Positions 23,617-36,744 of a stretch of 64,000 bases of DNA are shown piece by piece (the stretch's first letter is position 1; the number at the start of each line of letters is the position of its first letter). The notes beneath the pieces are model-generated. The model was not told the DNA's origin. It ran no database searches and worked only from the letters and a program-made list of their open reading frames with translations. The DNA comes from Ceratobasidium sp. AG-K (Eukaryota; Basidiomycota; Agaricomycetes; Cantharellales; Ceratobasidiaceae), in NCBI GenBank assembly GCA_037039685.1, contig JAWNGF010000008.1, positions 1 through 64,000 of the forward strand, in the 5' to 3' direction. The translations under genes were made by a program, and so were the position numbers.

Positions 23617-24096
23617 TTATTCGCGATGTTGTTTTTCAACTACCTCCTGATCTCCTTCCCGCTTCTCAGCTTTATTAATGATTGTTCTTCTAGATGCTTC
23701 TACCCATGCCTCGATGTCATCTGCCCCCGGACTTGAACGGTGTGCACCAAGTTGAGGATCGTTGATATGATCAAGCGCAGACTCCAAGCCTTCGTCGGTC
23801 ATCAGTCTTAGGGGACCTGTCCTGCGAGAGGCATCCTGGCCATCCCCGTCGGACGGCAATGATGCTGACGGTGTTTGGCTGCGGGAGACCGGTTGATGAG
23901 CCGGTGTGTCCAAGCCAACTCGCGTGTTTGAGTGGGGGAATGTAAACGTAAAGCCCCCATCTGGGGTCATGCTAAAACAGCCATGTCTTCCCCTCTCTGA
24001 TTGAGAGAGAGAGTGGACGCTGGTAGGCGTAGAACCGGTTAGGGGGGTATTCGAATCGTTGTCATTGGCCCTCGGGGTCGTTCGATCGCCACTCAT
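23617..24096 (-). CDS. Hypothetical protein, low complexity
   Basis: A single open frame of 159 residues, rich in Ser, Thr, Pro, Gly, Asp and Arg and probably disordered, with a charged C-terminus (INKAEKREGDQEVVEKQHRE). A short segment, FSMTPDGGFTFTFP, is the only ordered-looking part. No known domain and no signal peptide. It could be a real small gene, an exon of a larger one (an open frame continues upstream to about 24247), or a chance frame; codon composition is compatible with coding. Confidence 0.4.
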   Translation of the reverse strand: MSGDRTTPRANDNDSNTPLTGSTPTSVHSLSQSERGRHGCFSMTPDGGFTFTFPHSNTRVGLDTPAHQPVSRSQTPSASLPSDGDGQDASRRTGPLRLMTDEGLESALDHINDPQLGAHRSSPGADDIEAWVEASRRTIINKAEKREGDQEVVEKQHRE

Positions 24097-24622
24097 AACC
24101 GGCCGGGATCGATCGCTGCGAGGTATTGTTTGGACAGGTTAACAGGAAAGATAGAGAGGCCAGTTTCCAGACCAAGCTCGATGCACTAGTATGGCTCACT
24201 GAGAACGGATTGAGCCCTTTAGTCGCGAACTTGAACCGTGACGACACAAAAGCGGTGTATGACTATGATGACGTCATCAATGGGTACTGACCAACATGTT
24301 GTCTGTAACACGCTCCCTATAACGACGGAAGCCAGGTGTATGCGCAAATCGATTCGCGGAAGTGACGGTTAAGCAATTTGAACCATGATGTGCTGCAAGT
24401 TATGAAACTGTCTTTCGAACTACTCACTTTGGCGCCCATTGCTTAGCCAATTACATATTTAGCGCCCTGGTTCCACGGAGATGTGATCTTCGCTTACTAA
24501 TAATATTTGCCACATCCTATCCTGTAACACGCTTACCTGGCAATCATCCTGGTATATCTATCAATACATTGCACTCAAGCGCGCCGCCGAGCGCACAATC
24601 TCAACTCTTTCCGAATTAGTTC
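24097..24622. other. Intergenic upstream of the helicase-derived gene pair
   Basis: No gene seen. Presumably contains the promoter of the gene starting at 24623. Confidence 0.4.
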
Positions 24623-27509
24623 ATGATGGCGGAATTGCCTAGATTCAACCATGCTCTGAAGTGTTTCGCTGAGGCTGCGGATATTCTGTCAACCGCGGCT
24701 CATGCTATGGCCAAGGCCGCAGAAGCGTTCTCTAGTGCTAGTCTCGAAATAGAGGAACTTCGGCAACAGTCTGATTGTGTTTCTCTAAACTCGGATTCAG
24801 GGAGGCTCCCGGAGTCCTCCATTCAAAGTCAGAAATCTACCCTCAATCAGCGAAGGCACGATCAGACTAGGGACGCGCATTCCAACATCAAGCCTCTAGC
24901 GGACTATACGGACGGATATTGCAGTAGCTCAGAGGTTGATCCTTCAGTTTCTGGTTAGTTTGAGTTCACGTTTTAGGCGCATGCTTGATCTTATGAGTTC
25001 AAGGCGAAGATAAAGCACAAGCACAAAGCAACACACATATACCCGAGCAAACTCACGGCGACCATCCGAAACCCATGCCAACACCTAGTTCGAATCAACC
25101 ACAATCCCTGCTCGTCGATCCCTCCGGGAGGTCTGTTCCTCCATCCCAACCCGACCCGCCTTCGAAACCTTCTCTCGGTTCGTTGCCCTCCTCTGGCGCT
25201 GCCCGAGTCGGGCTCCGGATGGGTCAAAAGCGGCTTCAAAGCCATATACTGGTCGACCTTGAAGCAGATGTTTTACCCGCTGTTTGTGCACTCGCCCAGA
25301 ATTATGACAAGCTAATCTGCTATATGCATTGTCCCCTGCCTTCAATGATGATGTATCAAAAGATTGTGGGTACAATATTATATGCCACGTACTCTTCTTA
25401 CATGGAACTGCAGATCAAATTTGTGACCGAATCAACGGTATATGCCGTAGCTGGTCCTGGCAACTATGACCGAACGTACAAGATATTTGATCGACAGGAA
25501 GAAGCGATACTTTTACTCCACGAGTTTGCTGGTTCAGAAGTAGTCGTTGAAACAAATAACAAATTTTGCGTAATTCATGTAGGCTGGCCGTCCAGCGCGG
25601 AACGATGTAAGTTAGGTTGAACCATTGGAGCATGCGTTGACTATCGAGAATACGTCGTTCTCCTCTCGAACTGAACAAATGCATCAGATCACTCCCAGAT
25701 ACAACAACACGGCGCTCCTCATTCAATTTTAGTTGCATGTCGAGAGGACCAGGCTATGTACAAATCGTGCCAACGGGTTTTGGAACACACTACGCCTTGG
25801 CCAAGTCACGATGAGGATACTATCGCGCACGCAATATCAAAACTATCTCCGAAAATCGAATCTGCTCTATCGGAAATCCCCCAGAGCGTTAAGGAACGAT
25901 GCTATCTGGTATGCTCACTTGCCACGTTTGAAATAGATATCTTAAAGCATCGAATATAGGATTGGCTCGAAGCCCATGGCCCACATGGAAGGCGACATGT
26001 GGATCTATGGACCCCAATTAACCTTGTTTACCGTGCTAATCTGTATCTGCTGGAAGTACTTCATTATCAGGCAGAGGACCCATCTCAATCTTCATTCCCG
26101 CCAGTCTCTCAGGAGTTTGTTACACAGAATGGACTTGGCCCAGCTGTAAAGAAAGGCATTCTGAACCTGGTTGACGGTGGCTCTGGTCTCAACGATTCCT
26201 CCACTCACCCTGATGTGGCCAAATCGGGCGGTTCTCAAATGTATGAGAATCCTCTGATTGGAATTAGGGTTGCATTGATCTAACAGCCCTCGATAGCCAA
26301 AGGGTTACACCTCCCGGCGAAAATGCCGTACCGACTCTTGTGCCTACTTTCACGACAGCGAGTCCGAATACAGCCATCGCTGGCACCAACGTTCATGAAA
26401 AAATTCCTCCTGTGAACCTTTCTGAAACGAAGTCAGTTCTCCAAGCGTCAAAGAAGTAAGTAAACGTATGTTTTCAGCGATTCAATTCTCACATACAAAT
26501 GGGTTAAAAGCGGCGAGTCTGCCAAAGGCGGACCTCACAGCTTAGGCTTAACGTCCTCGGACGAATATTTTGTTGTCCCTGATGACTTCCACGTCATACC
26601 GACGATTTGCATGCTCTCCAAGGGCGACAGATACAAGAGCGTGATTTGCTACGTGAAAATTCCTGGCATAATGCAAACCTTGGCACCTCTGGTATGCAAT
26701 GGGCTATAAACTTTGGCCAGTTGATGTAATTGGCATATGGCTGATGTGCACGCCTTCGGGACTTTAGATTCAAGGAATGACCTCCAAGCCCGTGTTTGTG
26801 GTTTCAACCAACTCATCCGCGCTTCAGAGTGCTTTGAAGGCCATCGAATCGCCAAGCGGCTGTATCGTGTTTTGCAATTACCTTGCACCACTACATCCTG
26901 AGCTTCGTTCCAAGAGCATACACCGAATCATTCACGCTGGGTGGGCGGGGAAACCAGATCTTTGTGAGTCAACCAAGTGATGTAGCTATGCGGCGAAGCC
27001 AACGCAGCACGATTACGTTGCCCTAGACACCCAGCAAGTTGACATAATGGGTTCTGCTGGGACTCGTCTATCGCTCGTCATGACACGATTAGATCATATG
27101 TCAATCTCGGAACCGGACAAAACTTTTGGACCTCTGCAACTAAACCTTGCGCGTGGTAAACTCATGCCTGTTGAACTTGGCACGGCTACACGGCAATAGG
27201 AGGTGGAACTTGGCAAGGCACCTGAAAAGTCCCTTAACGGGTGCTTTATGGTGAGTGATTATTTTATTGCTCCCTAGAACTAAGACAAACCACACATACC
27301 GTTGAAAGGAATGGCTCAAGTATCACGCTACGGGCCAGTATAAAGTCAAGGATTGGACAGTCATTGAACTCGCTACTCGAGCGAATGAATTTTCAGGAGA
27401 AGTGCTACGTAAGCGAAGTGATACAGGAGATATTAGGATTACAGAGGGTTTCATGAAATCTCTGAAGCTACAACCTGCTGTGCAAGCCCGGATTATCCGT
27501 GTAAAATAG
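24623..27509 (+). CDS. Helicase-derived tandem-module protein, paralog 1 (unknown function)
   Basis: Spliced model of about ten exons. It has an Ala-rich helical N-terminus (HALKCFAEAADILSTAAHAM), a Ser/Pro-rich linker, then two repeats. Repeat 1: HILVDLEADVLPAVCAL, KLICYMHCPLP, EAILLLHEFAGSEVVVETN, then CVIHVGWPSSAERY, followed by DWLEAHGPHGRRHV and LVYRANLYLLEVL...PPVSQEFVTQNGLGPAV. Repeat 2: YKSVICYVKIPG, GCIVFCNYLAP, IIHAGWAGKPDLY, EWLKYHATGQYKVKDW, LATRANEF and MKSLKLQPAV. The order and spacing resemble the C-terminal RecA lobe of DEAD-box helicases plus the Mss116-type extension. The arginine-finger motif (HRxGRxxR) is lost, and no Walker A or DEAD box exists. A 45-nt intron at about 27153-27197 removes an in-frame TAG. 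It is probably not an active helicase. Stop 27507-27509. Confidence 0.6.
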
Positions 27510-27800
27510 CATTACGGTTATTTTCAGCTCTCTATCTTGTTGAGCCTATGGGAACGCGGGATGAACGATGTTTAAAAGATAGAAATAGGCGAATCCTGGG
27601 CGAATCAATTGATTAGTCTGTAATCAACGTTCACATGCCTGAGCTGGTATATGTGGGAATCTTCGGGACTTATGTGTGGCGAAATTAGTGCTTACGTAAA
27701 AATGTTGCCACACCTGGGTGTTTCGACAACACCACCACCAGAATAGCTGCCCGCTTATCAAATTAGTCGTGGTTGACGCCATAACTATTGAAACGGTATA
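27510..27800. other. Short spacer between the helicase-derived paralogs
   Basis: About 290 bases with no gene; must contain the terminator of paralog 1 and the promoter of paralog 2. Confidence 0.5.
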
Positions 27801-30800
27801 ATGGACAAAATATTTCCTGGCATGCCTGGTGTACACTCTAGTTCTTCCCTCACACATGCTGCCCAGCGCCTCGCCGAAGCAGTGGCCACTCTTGCGGAAG
27901 TTACACAGGTAGTATCCACCGCTGCGAACACGTTTTCTTTAGAAGTGCTCGCTCATGAGTCCAAATCTACGATATCTCGACCGATACCCATGGGGTCAGC
28001 CCCAATTGTGTTGTATGAATCCGACTCGGAGTCGTCCACGACAAACGAGGTGTCTAGCGATATCCGCGAAGCTGGGGTACTAGGGAAGACAGCAAGATCG
28101 GTTGATTCTGAAGACACGGAGTACACAAACCCGGAGGACTTGGATTATTACCAGCCCGGTGTGTAACACCGTATGTTGACTGCCTAGGGGCATACCACAC
28201 TCACGCCTTGTCCACACCATCAGACCTAACGAATGAGGATCATGTTTCTGTGATCCGGTCGAATGAAGGGGCAGCAAGCAACGGAATCACAAGTGTGGAT
28301 CAGTTCTCGTGTTCTGCCAATCCTGTATCCCTTGGAGAACCCCGATTCGACCCAACCCAGCCACCCCGGACCGTCCTCGTAGGGACCTTCGACAATGTCG
28401 TGACCGAGCTTAACCAGGGCTATCAGTACGTTTAGCTCTTGAATAACATAGAGTATACTCACAAACATGCCACTGGGTTTAGCATATTGGTAGATAGTGA
28501 AGCGGATGTTTTACTCTTCGTCTGTGCGCTACTTCACACCCGCGAGGACTTGAAAGCCATTTGTTATATGAATTGTAGTCTTCCTGCATTTAATTTATAT
28601 AAAAAGCTCGTACGTATTGCCTATAACATGCTACATACCACTCCTAACGCCGTAATTCGGAGCCTAGATCAACGACGTCACCGGATCGCCCACGTATGCA
28701 GTCACCAAGACCGCTCCTGCTGAGTTGGAGAGCGTTGGAGAGGTCTTTATCGAAGCGAAAAATGGAATACTGTTGCTCCCTGAAACGGTATGCCCAGATA
28801 TCAAGCTGGTCAACACGGACTCTTGGGTTATCCATATTGGGTGGCCGGTTGACCAGAAAAAATGTGAGATGAGAACTATCCTCACGTTTGGGCTTTACTA
28901 ACTCGTGTAGTCGACGAGCAGCGGAAAACTCATGAAGCACGACACAATATACTTCTAGGATATTCTGCTGATGACGATCTATATCCCGCAGGCTGTGCAG
29001 CAATGTGGCAAAGTACGCCATGGCCAGGCGACGTACACTCGTTTAGGCTATCCGTCGGTGCATTGCGCCCGTTATTCAATAGTAGACTCGACCTGATACC
29101 TGTTCAGATGAAGGAGAAGGTTTATCCCGTAAGCCACTCAGAATGGCAGTGCTGAAAATACTTATCATAACAATAGGATTGGATTGCTTCTCATGGAGTT
29201 CGGGGACGTCGATATGTTCGTTCCTGGGCTCCAAATGACCTGGTATACCGCACCAATACCTTTCTTCTTGATGTGCTTCGATATCCCAGTGACGCTCCCC
29301 ACTCTGACCCAGCGCAAGCCAATCTACCCGAGGTATCAGCTGGATTCGTAGCACACAATGGGCTTGAGTCGGCCGTCAAGGAAGGGTTACTTCATGTAAA
29401 GTCAAGCCCAGGTATCAACCATTTATCTTCGCACTCGAAGGCTCATTTCATCACCCCCGATACAACGCAATGGTGAGTTTTAGTTCCAGGCTAACTCAGC
29501 GGGTTTGCGTTGAGTTCTAATTAGAATGAGGAATAAGTGCGCACACAACCTCGAGTCCCTCGCAACCTGACTATTTCCAAGAAGCCATTTCTGAGGTTAG
29601 CCAATGGGCTCCGAGTAATGGTAAATTTATTCCTACCTTGCGGAACCCCTCGGCTCAACGAATCCAAAGTGAGTTGTCGTCGGAGCTAGCTCAACTTGTT
29701 CTGAATGTCATGACTCCTGCGTATCTTGCCTATTATTTTGAACCAGCACCTCGGATACTTTGTGGAGCCAGTCCTGGTCTTTACCCTCAGGTAGCCAGCA
29801 AGATCCATCTTGCAAGGTTCCTCACCAGGTACCCCCAGCCTTCAGACCGAGTTCTGCGTTTGGTTCTCTCGATAGCTTGGCTGCAACACTGGGAGATCCC
29901 GCTAGCTTTGGGTTTACAGGTACTGGGCAGGATAGTGCAAATATTATCAGTATTACGAGAACATTCCAATCGACTTCGGGCCTCACATACTTCGTTTTAC
30001 AAGAGGAGTTTGACTCTATCCCTCTAATAAGCTTCTTGGCTACGACAACCAAGGCGAAGAAAACTATTTTATTCGTCGAGGATGCAGAATCTGTTGAATA
30101 TTCAGTCTTATACGTGTATATATGCGTATCACGTGATAGTGTTCCACATGGACTTGCGCTTCGGGGAAATTTTATCCTCAGTTCTCTACTCTCAAGTAGC
30201 ACGAGCTGAGGTATAGTCTAGATTTTATCTTTTATATTCTTTTGCTTATATTACCTGTAGTTACATCGATTTCCAGGTATATACATGCACAGTTCTCTAC
30301 TCTCAACTAGCACGAGCTGAGTTACATCGATTTCCAGCTCAGCACTGCGCATATCACAATAGAATCCACGTCTAGTTATAAGTTACTGGTGAGTACTAGC
30401 TGATTCGAGCAACAATAATGCGGGTTTATTCTGAGCACGACTGGTCAAACCATAGCTTCGCAAAATTACCGGGCATTTGGTCGTAACTCCAGACTTGGTA
30501 CACGACGATCAATCGCATGAAGATGCAGCACTGCAATTCCTCGTTTATCGGGGACCAGCTATTCTACTACTGTCGTACAATTGCAAGAAACTACCGACCC
30601 AATTGCACAATGCATCTGCTGATTACTGTGTTTACTGGGGGGAGGGGAATTTTGTCCCACTGCTCCAAGGTAGGCTGCTTTCACTCTATTCCTGGTTCAG
30701 TCAGTTGAATTGGAACTTGCGTGAACCTCAGCCAAGAAGCATCGTGCCTGACTAAATTATATTTCGAAAAGTGTTATTCTTACAATTGATCAGAAGGCCA

Positions 30801-31239
30801 AACTCGGAAAATCATTGAGAGATATCCAGGAGCATCCGAGTTCGACGGACTTGCTCAACCCTGATCGAAGCCCATGGTTAACCTCCACAAGGAATATCAC
30901 CCGGTCGTGCTTAAATTCCAATGAAGAAGTAGTCAGGGGCCTATACGAGGTAGTAGTACCTTTCTGATTATAAGGTGGGAGGCTGCATTCTGAGTTCACC
31001 ACCACTCTTAGGCTAGGCTATGTTGCCTTGCTGGAGTACCAAAGGATGTAAGGTCCGCCGAGGAGATTGCCCACGAAGCCAATCGATACGCAGCAAGAGT
31101 ATTACTACGAGGAGATCCAGATGACGGGTCCCAGGTCTTCCCTCCAGTAGGCGAGATTATTGCCATACCGTCGAGCATGGTTCGGGCCCTCAAGTTGCAG
31201 CCGGCGGTCACCGCCAGACTATTGGTGGTGTCCAGCTAA
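27801..31239 (+). CDS. Helicase-derived tandem-module protein, paralog 2 (unknown function)
   Basis: Same layout as the gene upstream: helical N-terminus (LTHAAQRLAEAVATLAEVTQ), acidic Ser-rich linker, module 1 (ILVDSEADVLLFVCALL, KAICYMNCSLPAF, GILLLPE, WVIHIGWPVDQKKF, DWIASHGVRGRRYV, LVYRTNTFLLDVLRY, PEVSAGFVAHNGLESAV) and module 2. Module 2 preserves the clearest helicase signature of the pair: LTYFVLQEEFDSIPLISFL, then KKTILFVEDAESVEY, matching motif IV of the DEAD-box C-terminal lobe, and LVVTPDLVHDD, AILLLSYN. It ends HEANRYAARVL, MVRALKLQPAVTARL with a stop at 31237. Around 30100-30400 and 30670-30960 I could not find a fully clean splicing path, so some exons are uncertain and the gene may be partly broken. 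Confidence 0.5.
30179..30337 (+). repeat. Partial tandem duplication whose second copy lacks an intron
   Basis: Copy 1 is an exon end (30179-30210, ending GCACGAGCTGAG), a 50-nt intron (30211-30260, GTATAG...CTGTAG) and the next exon start (30261-30276, TTACATCGATTTCCAG). Copy 2 (30290-30337) contains both exon parts joined exactly at the splice junction, with one substitution. The segment 30277-30337 itself begins GT and ends AG and can be read as an intron. Confidence 0.75.
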
Positions 31240-32339
31240 CTCACGTCTATGCCATGTTATTTTTACCAAGGTTATCGATCAACGAACAATTTTGGCAATA
31301 ATATCACCAGAACCAGCTTTGGAAGTACCTCTCTTCGATGGTGTTGAGCTTGCCAGGGTAATACTCGGCCTGCCCCCGATTTAAGTCTGTTAAGGTGAGC
31401 AGTAGATATGAATCGGGACCGTGTCGATTGGGTGAACATGTAACCCCATGGAATTGGTAGACTGCCACGCGTCTTGGCACATCTCTCAGTCTTCTGGAGA
31501 TGGCGCATGCACGTACAGTGCAGTATGCATGGCGGAGCGCAACCATTGTTCACAATCGCTGCAAGCGCCCAATAACGTAATCAAATTCGTCGCAAGGGTT
31601 GCCGTCGGCAAAAAGGTCGGACCAAATTAGGATGGTGACTCCTAGGCGCGCTAAGAGTGCTAATTCATCGGCCCGCAAAGTCAAATATAGCCCGAATTAG
31701 CATCAGCGATGCTCGGGTAATTTTTTACTAGCCAAATCACATTCACCTACCCAAGTTGGCTGAAATCGTTGTGCATGTGATGAATTAGACTTACACAGCC
31801 AGGTGACCTCACACCACACGTTGATCCGCGGCGCATTACAGATTTTGAACGTGGTTATTTTGAGTTTCGGTCGTGGTTGCTACCCTCCTTACATGTAACG
31901 TAGCAGTACAATTGAGACCTGGGGGTCATGCATTTGTGGCGTAATATATGCTCTATGATCTTCTTAGTTCAAACCCCACGAGACACTCAGTGTTCCCATG
32001 TGCTCCGTGTGACTCGCTTGGACATTCGTTGCTTCCTTCACCTTTGTATGCATTGTATCCCTAGGGATTCCTGTACCTTACGATCCTGGAACAAAAGATT
32101 TTTACTCGAAATACGCCATACCGTTGTTCGCATCATATAATATTTATGCTCTGGGGGTTGCATGTGCTCCATAGCTCTCATCTGTTTGTGGCCACATCGA
32201 CACACTAATATTGGGATCTTATACATCCACTCTACTTTTCTTGTTTACTATGCCTTACCCGTCTACTAAAGTCGAAGCATTCCGTTTGCAAATTTCTCGA
32301 TTATAAAGACGCTACATATATACTTACACACGACCAGGT
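31240..32339. other. Intergenic, no gene seen
   Basis: About 1.1 kb with short overlapping frames only. No domain, RNA gene or repeat recognised. Confidence 0.5.
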
Positions 32340-35300
32340 ATGGACCGAATCGAACGCCGAGGTGAATTATATGCGTGTACACTTTGCCCCGGGAAGGATG
32401 GCCAACCGATCGCCCCCATGCTCGAGTCACGGATGGCAGAACACGTAACTGGGGGAAAACACCAGAGGCGCCTGAGGGCTGCCGAGTTGCGTGACCTGGA
32501 CCGATTCACTGCCTTGACGGACCCTGCGCATGCTCTGGTAAGAGTGCTTTCCATACGCTTTTGAGGCGTCAAACATATTGCTAATCCTGTACTTTTGAAG
32601 GACGTGGCTGGTCAAGTTGCCCCGCATACCGTTGGCGACTTGATTCCCAGTGAAGTGGTCGAGCCCCCTATTGCCCCCCCGCCGATCTCGCCTCCTTCTG
32701 GATTCGTGAATGCACCACCAGCTCCGCTCGTTGACTTTTTCCAAGACTATGCTTATGGTAGTATTGACCTGGAAGACGCCGCCCCAAATCTCCCAATAAC
32801 TCAGTTTGGATTTCCTGGTCAGTCTCAGTTCTTTGCCGGGCACCGGCATTAGGCTAACTCAGCTGTGATCGACTACTATTGGCTATATCATAGAGCAAGC
32901 TCCGAAAACACCCAGCTCCTCTGCAAATCCATTTGCACAATCAAACCCGTACGATGATGTGTCGTGGTATCCCTACCCCAGTAGAGAAGTACGTATATTG
33001 TTAGTTACAGTATTGTTAGGAAACTGAGCGTTCCTATTTCCTAGCTCTTCCTTACTCATAGCCTATTCAACTCACCAGCGATTCAGTTCTCTGAGGCGCA
33101 ACAGTCAGCAATTCTCGATTGGGCAAAGGAGATGGGGGCCAACAGAGTTCCGTCGATGTACGAACTGGATAAATGCGGGAAGACAATAAAAGATTTGATG
33201 GGTGATCTAACCCGTATGATTAAGACCGACACTGGCCACATATGGTACATTAATCGAATCGATACAATGCTAAAACAGGTTTGCCAAAAGCTCTATACCG
33301 TGGTACAGATAGATGCTAATTTTCTCTGGATCAAACTTAGGATTTTTCGAATCCAAGTGTGCGCCAACAGATGGAGTTCTATCCAGAGGAGCGTGATGGA
33401 TTTATTTCCGAGATTTGGCATGGCGACAAGATGACTCTGGGCAAGAACCGCAAGCAGTTGACCCCAATGGCGTCATATGGTGGCTGTTCGTTTTTTGTTA
33501 ACGAAATTTCCAGCTTGGATGATGGTTCACTTTTTTTGGCCGACATGTTTCTGAAGCGGCATGGACAATTGACCGCTCGTGGACGTAAGCTTGGGGCACA
33601 ACTTATGGTATGTGCATCTTGGTATGAGCAAGAGGAGCATATATTGACTCAATTATTGATGTTAGAATGGTCCTGGACGGCGTATCTATCGTCTCGGTAG
33701 CGACGTGATCGACTGTCCCCTCACCCGCTTCAAATCAAGCTGCATCGAATTGAAAAATTTGCACCCTGAAGGAATTACATTATTAACTGGTATGTAAGTC
33801 ATCACAAGTTGCGAGCAAAATCCTAAGAGCGGATGGTTGTAGGGGCTACTACAGAGGTCCATGACGACATTTTGCTGCACCCCTTGCGGGAGAGGGCGAA
33901 TGGTCGCAGGGTTTTTTCTGTCCCGTTCATCGTCTTTATAGACGACGTCTCGGGGAACAAGAGCAAGCAATGGAACAAGCATAACTGTTGCTACGTTTCC
34001 AATGCAACCCTCCCTTGCCAGACACTCAACGAACGGGCCAATATCCGATTTATGGCAACTTCCCAGCATGCTAATCCAATTGAGATCATGCAGGGAGTTT
34101 GTAGTATGTTTGAGTGAGGTGTATTAGTTAGTTTTTAACCATGAGTTGTCTAATATCACACCAGTGAGGCATTCAATGACCCCATTGTAGTCTGGGACTC
34201 AGCAACCAGCTGCGAAGTTCTTGTCCAACCGTATATTCATTTCATCTCAGGCGATAATCCAATGCAGGCTGAGGAGTGTACTACAAGTGGTCTTCGTTCC
34301 AACCTCTTTTGTCGCACTTGTTTGGCTGGCGGCTCCCGAGCATTCAAATTATCAGAGGAAGGATACTCGAAACAAATGGAGGTAAAGTCATGCCAGCTTG
34401 GCTTTTTTTCTCACATTTGTGACACGCATGTTCATGTGTTCCAGGTCGGAGTCCTACGCACACCACAGGACACAATTTGGTCCATCAAAAAGCAATATGA
34501 GATTGCATTTACGTCGAAATCAGCGCAGGATCTTCTTGATGAGCAGCGTAACTCAGGTGTAAAAGATACAATTGCTGAGCCGCATTTGGATTCAATCGTT
34601 AAACGCCGCCAAGAGCTACAGAAGACAACCTTGCTCGAGCTTCCGGAGATTACAAAGCAGCTTCGCAAAGAGTTTGCACAACAACACTCGGAGCTCCCCA
34701 TGAACCCTGTGCTATCCTTAGAATGTACGTCGCATTGCAGTACATTATGGATTGTTTGGTCAATGATCATGGGATTAATAGGTTTTGATATACATCTTGA
34801 TATGCCGACCGAAACACTCCATACGATCCTTTTGGGTGTCGTTAAGTACCTTTGGGTTGAAACCATACAGCAACTCGATAAAAAACATCTGTTTCGCTTT
34901 TTTCCACACGCTTATGATCGCTCTCAGTTGCTGGTCTGGACAACGGCCCAATATCAAGCTAGATCACAACTAACCGAAGGAGTTTAAACGGGAAACACTT
35001 CAAGACGCTCGTCCAGACGACACCCTTCTGCTTACATAACCTAGTCGATCCCAATCTGAGCCTTTCCTGGGTGGCACTGGGGCGTCTTGCCGTTCTTGCC
35101 TGGCATACATCTATTGATAATATCAATATCTACGAGGTAAGACCATGTACTACGATTCAATGTGGCCAGATACTGAGGAATATAGAATGAGCTTTACCAA
35201 TCAATCTACGACTTCCTGCACACCGCCATCAAGTGCATACCAACGCTGGTAATCCAAAAGGCAAAGGCTCATCTTCTACTTCATATGCCAGCCTTTGTAC

Positions 35301-36744
35301 GACGTTTTGGCCCACTCTTGGGCCCTAACTCTGAGCGATACGAGTCCTTCAATGCGACTTTTCGTGCAGCATCGATACACAGTAACCGGCAAGCTCCAAG
35401 TCGTGATATTGCTAAGAGTTTTGCGACTTTTGACATGGTCAAGCATATCTTACAAGGTGGGTACTGGTTTGACGACAGAACAAAGAAGTTTGTGTGTGCA
35501 GGTGAGAATATTGCCAACATGTGCGCATCGAGCACGTTTGTTCAGCGCTTACTTGGGACAAAAAAGTCGAAAGTTGACTCTGGTAAGTATAGCATAGCTC
35601 CATAAATTGTTTAATACCAATCACAATTACAAGGAGTTATCAATACACCGGCTGGATCGATTTCTGGGCCCTGGGAGCAGCTGGCCCCTGAGCAGGTTCC
35701 TCGTCCCAACTCTGCCCTCATGGATTCCAATTTCCGACAGGCGACCAGTATGTATGGACAGGATGGGGAGCAGGTGAAAATTGTGTGCAATGTCGCCTTT
35801 AGTGTGGTAAGATAAATGACTATATTACATCGTTGAGAGATGCCAGCTTAATTTCAATTGTTAGGACCTCAATTCACAGCCCTTGCTTGGGCGAATCAGC
35901 AATATCCTTGTGCAGGATGGAGGCCAGTCGTTTGTAGTATTGCTAGCTTACCGGTGGGTGGAGCTAGACACTACCCTCCGTATGCCTGTGGTATTGCTCA
36001 GCGAAGCGTTCCACGTTGTGAACAGTGCAGTAGGTTTCTTTGTTAGGAGCGAAATGTGTATCTACATTTACACTTCTTGCTTGATCTCACCAGGCGATCA
36101 TATGCGAAATCAACTTACAACATCATTGTGCCATGGCCAATTGTTCCAATACGGGCACCAAAGTCATCCAACAGGAGCATCAAGATTCGGGTCAAACCCG
36201 CTTGTCAAACCAGCACAGCGACTGTGCCAATTTTCTGATCAACACATCATTGATACATAACCACAGGACAATTAAATCTCTTGTTGCAGGCCGGTTTGGC
36301 TCTGAGGCTCCTTTTCAGTCGCCCGCTGACTATTCAAGTATCCGCAAAACTGCAGCAACATCACTACAGGCTCATAATGGTAGTACAGGCTCGTAATGCT
36401 CGCGATTTTTTCAGTTTTCTCATTCACTGTGTGTTCCAGACCAATTTTCCAGGCCAAAAAACGCCCTGGTTCAACGGAGCGGAAGTACAATGCCAAATAC
36501 ACTTGTTGGAAGCGGAAGTCATTACATTGAGCAAGGTATGCTGCACAAACTTCAGCGTATATTGCCAAGGCCTTTTTGCTAACATATATCGCTGCAAATA
36601 GATTCTGTTGAGCACTCGGAACACGCTGGCCCATCTGCTTCGAAGAAGCGTCGGCGTGCTTTGACTTTGTCAAGTCATGTTGCGGTTCAAGCTCCCAATG
36701 CAGGCCCTATGCATTCTAGCCTGCTAGCCGCAGCCAACAATTAA
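32340..36744 (+). CDS. Large zinc-finger protein of probable transposon origin
   Basis: Many-exon gene starting MDRIERRGELYACTLC at 32340. The N-terminus has a C-x2-C-(17)-H-x5-H finger. A Pro-rich linker follows (IAPPPISPP). The core includes ILDWAKEMGANRVPSMYELD, EISSLDDGSLFLADMFL, the block ISGDNPMQAEECTTSGLRSN with FCRTCL, and GFDIHLDMPTETLHTILLG. Further on are LVDPNLS and LLLHMPAFVRRFGPLLGPNS with ERYESFN. A late block, CSNTGTKVIQQEHQDSGQTR then QHSDC and LIHNHRTIKSL, precedes a basic nuclear-localisation-like KKRRR. I recall this layout as a repeated multicopy family in agaricomycetes, and the MPTETLHT..G block resembles transposase C-terminal regions. No transposition role is shown. 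The frame ends at a TAA (36742-36744) with more coding-like sequence beyond it. Confidence 0.6.

Noticed and set aside
27153..27197. In-frame TAG in helicase-derived paralog 1 as a nonsense mutation
   Set aside because: The TAG lies at the end of a GT...AG segment of 45 nt, typical intron size here; splicing restores a frame whose C-terminus matches paralog 2.
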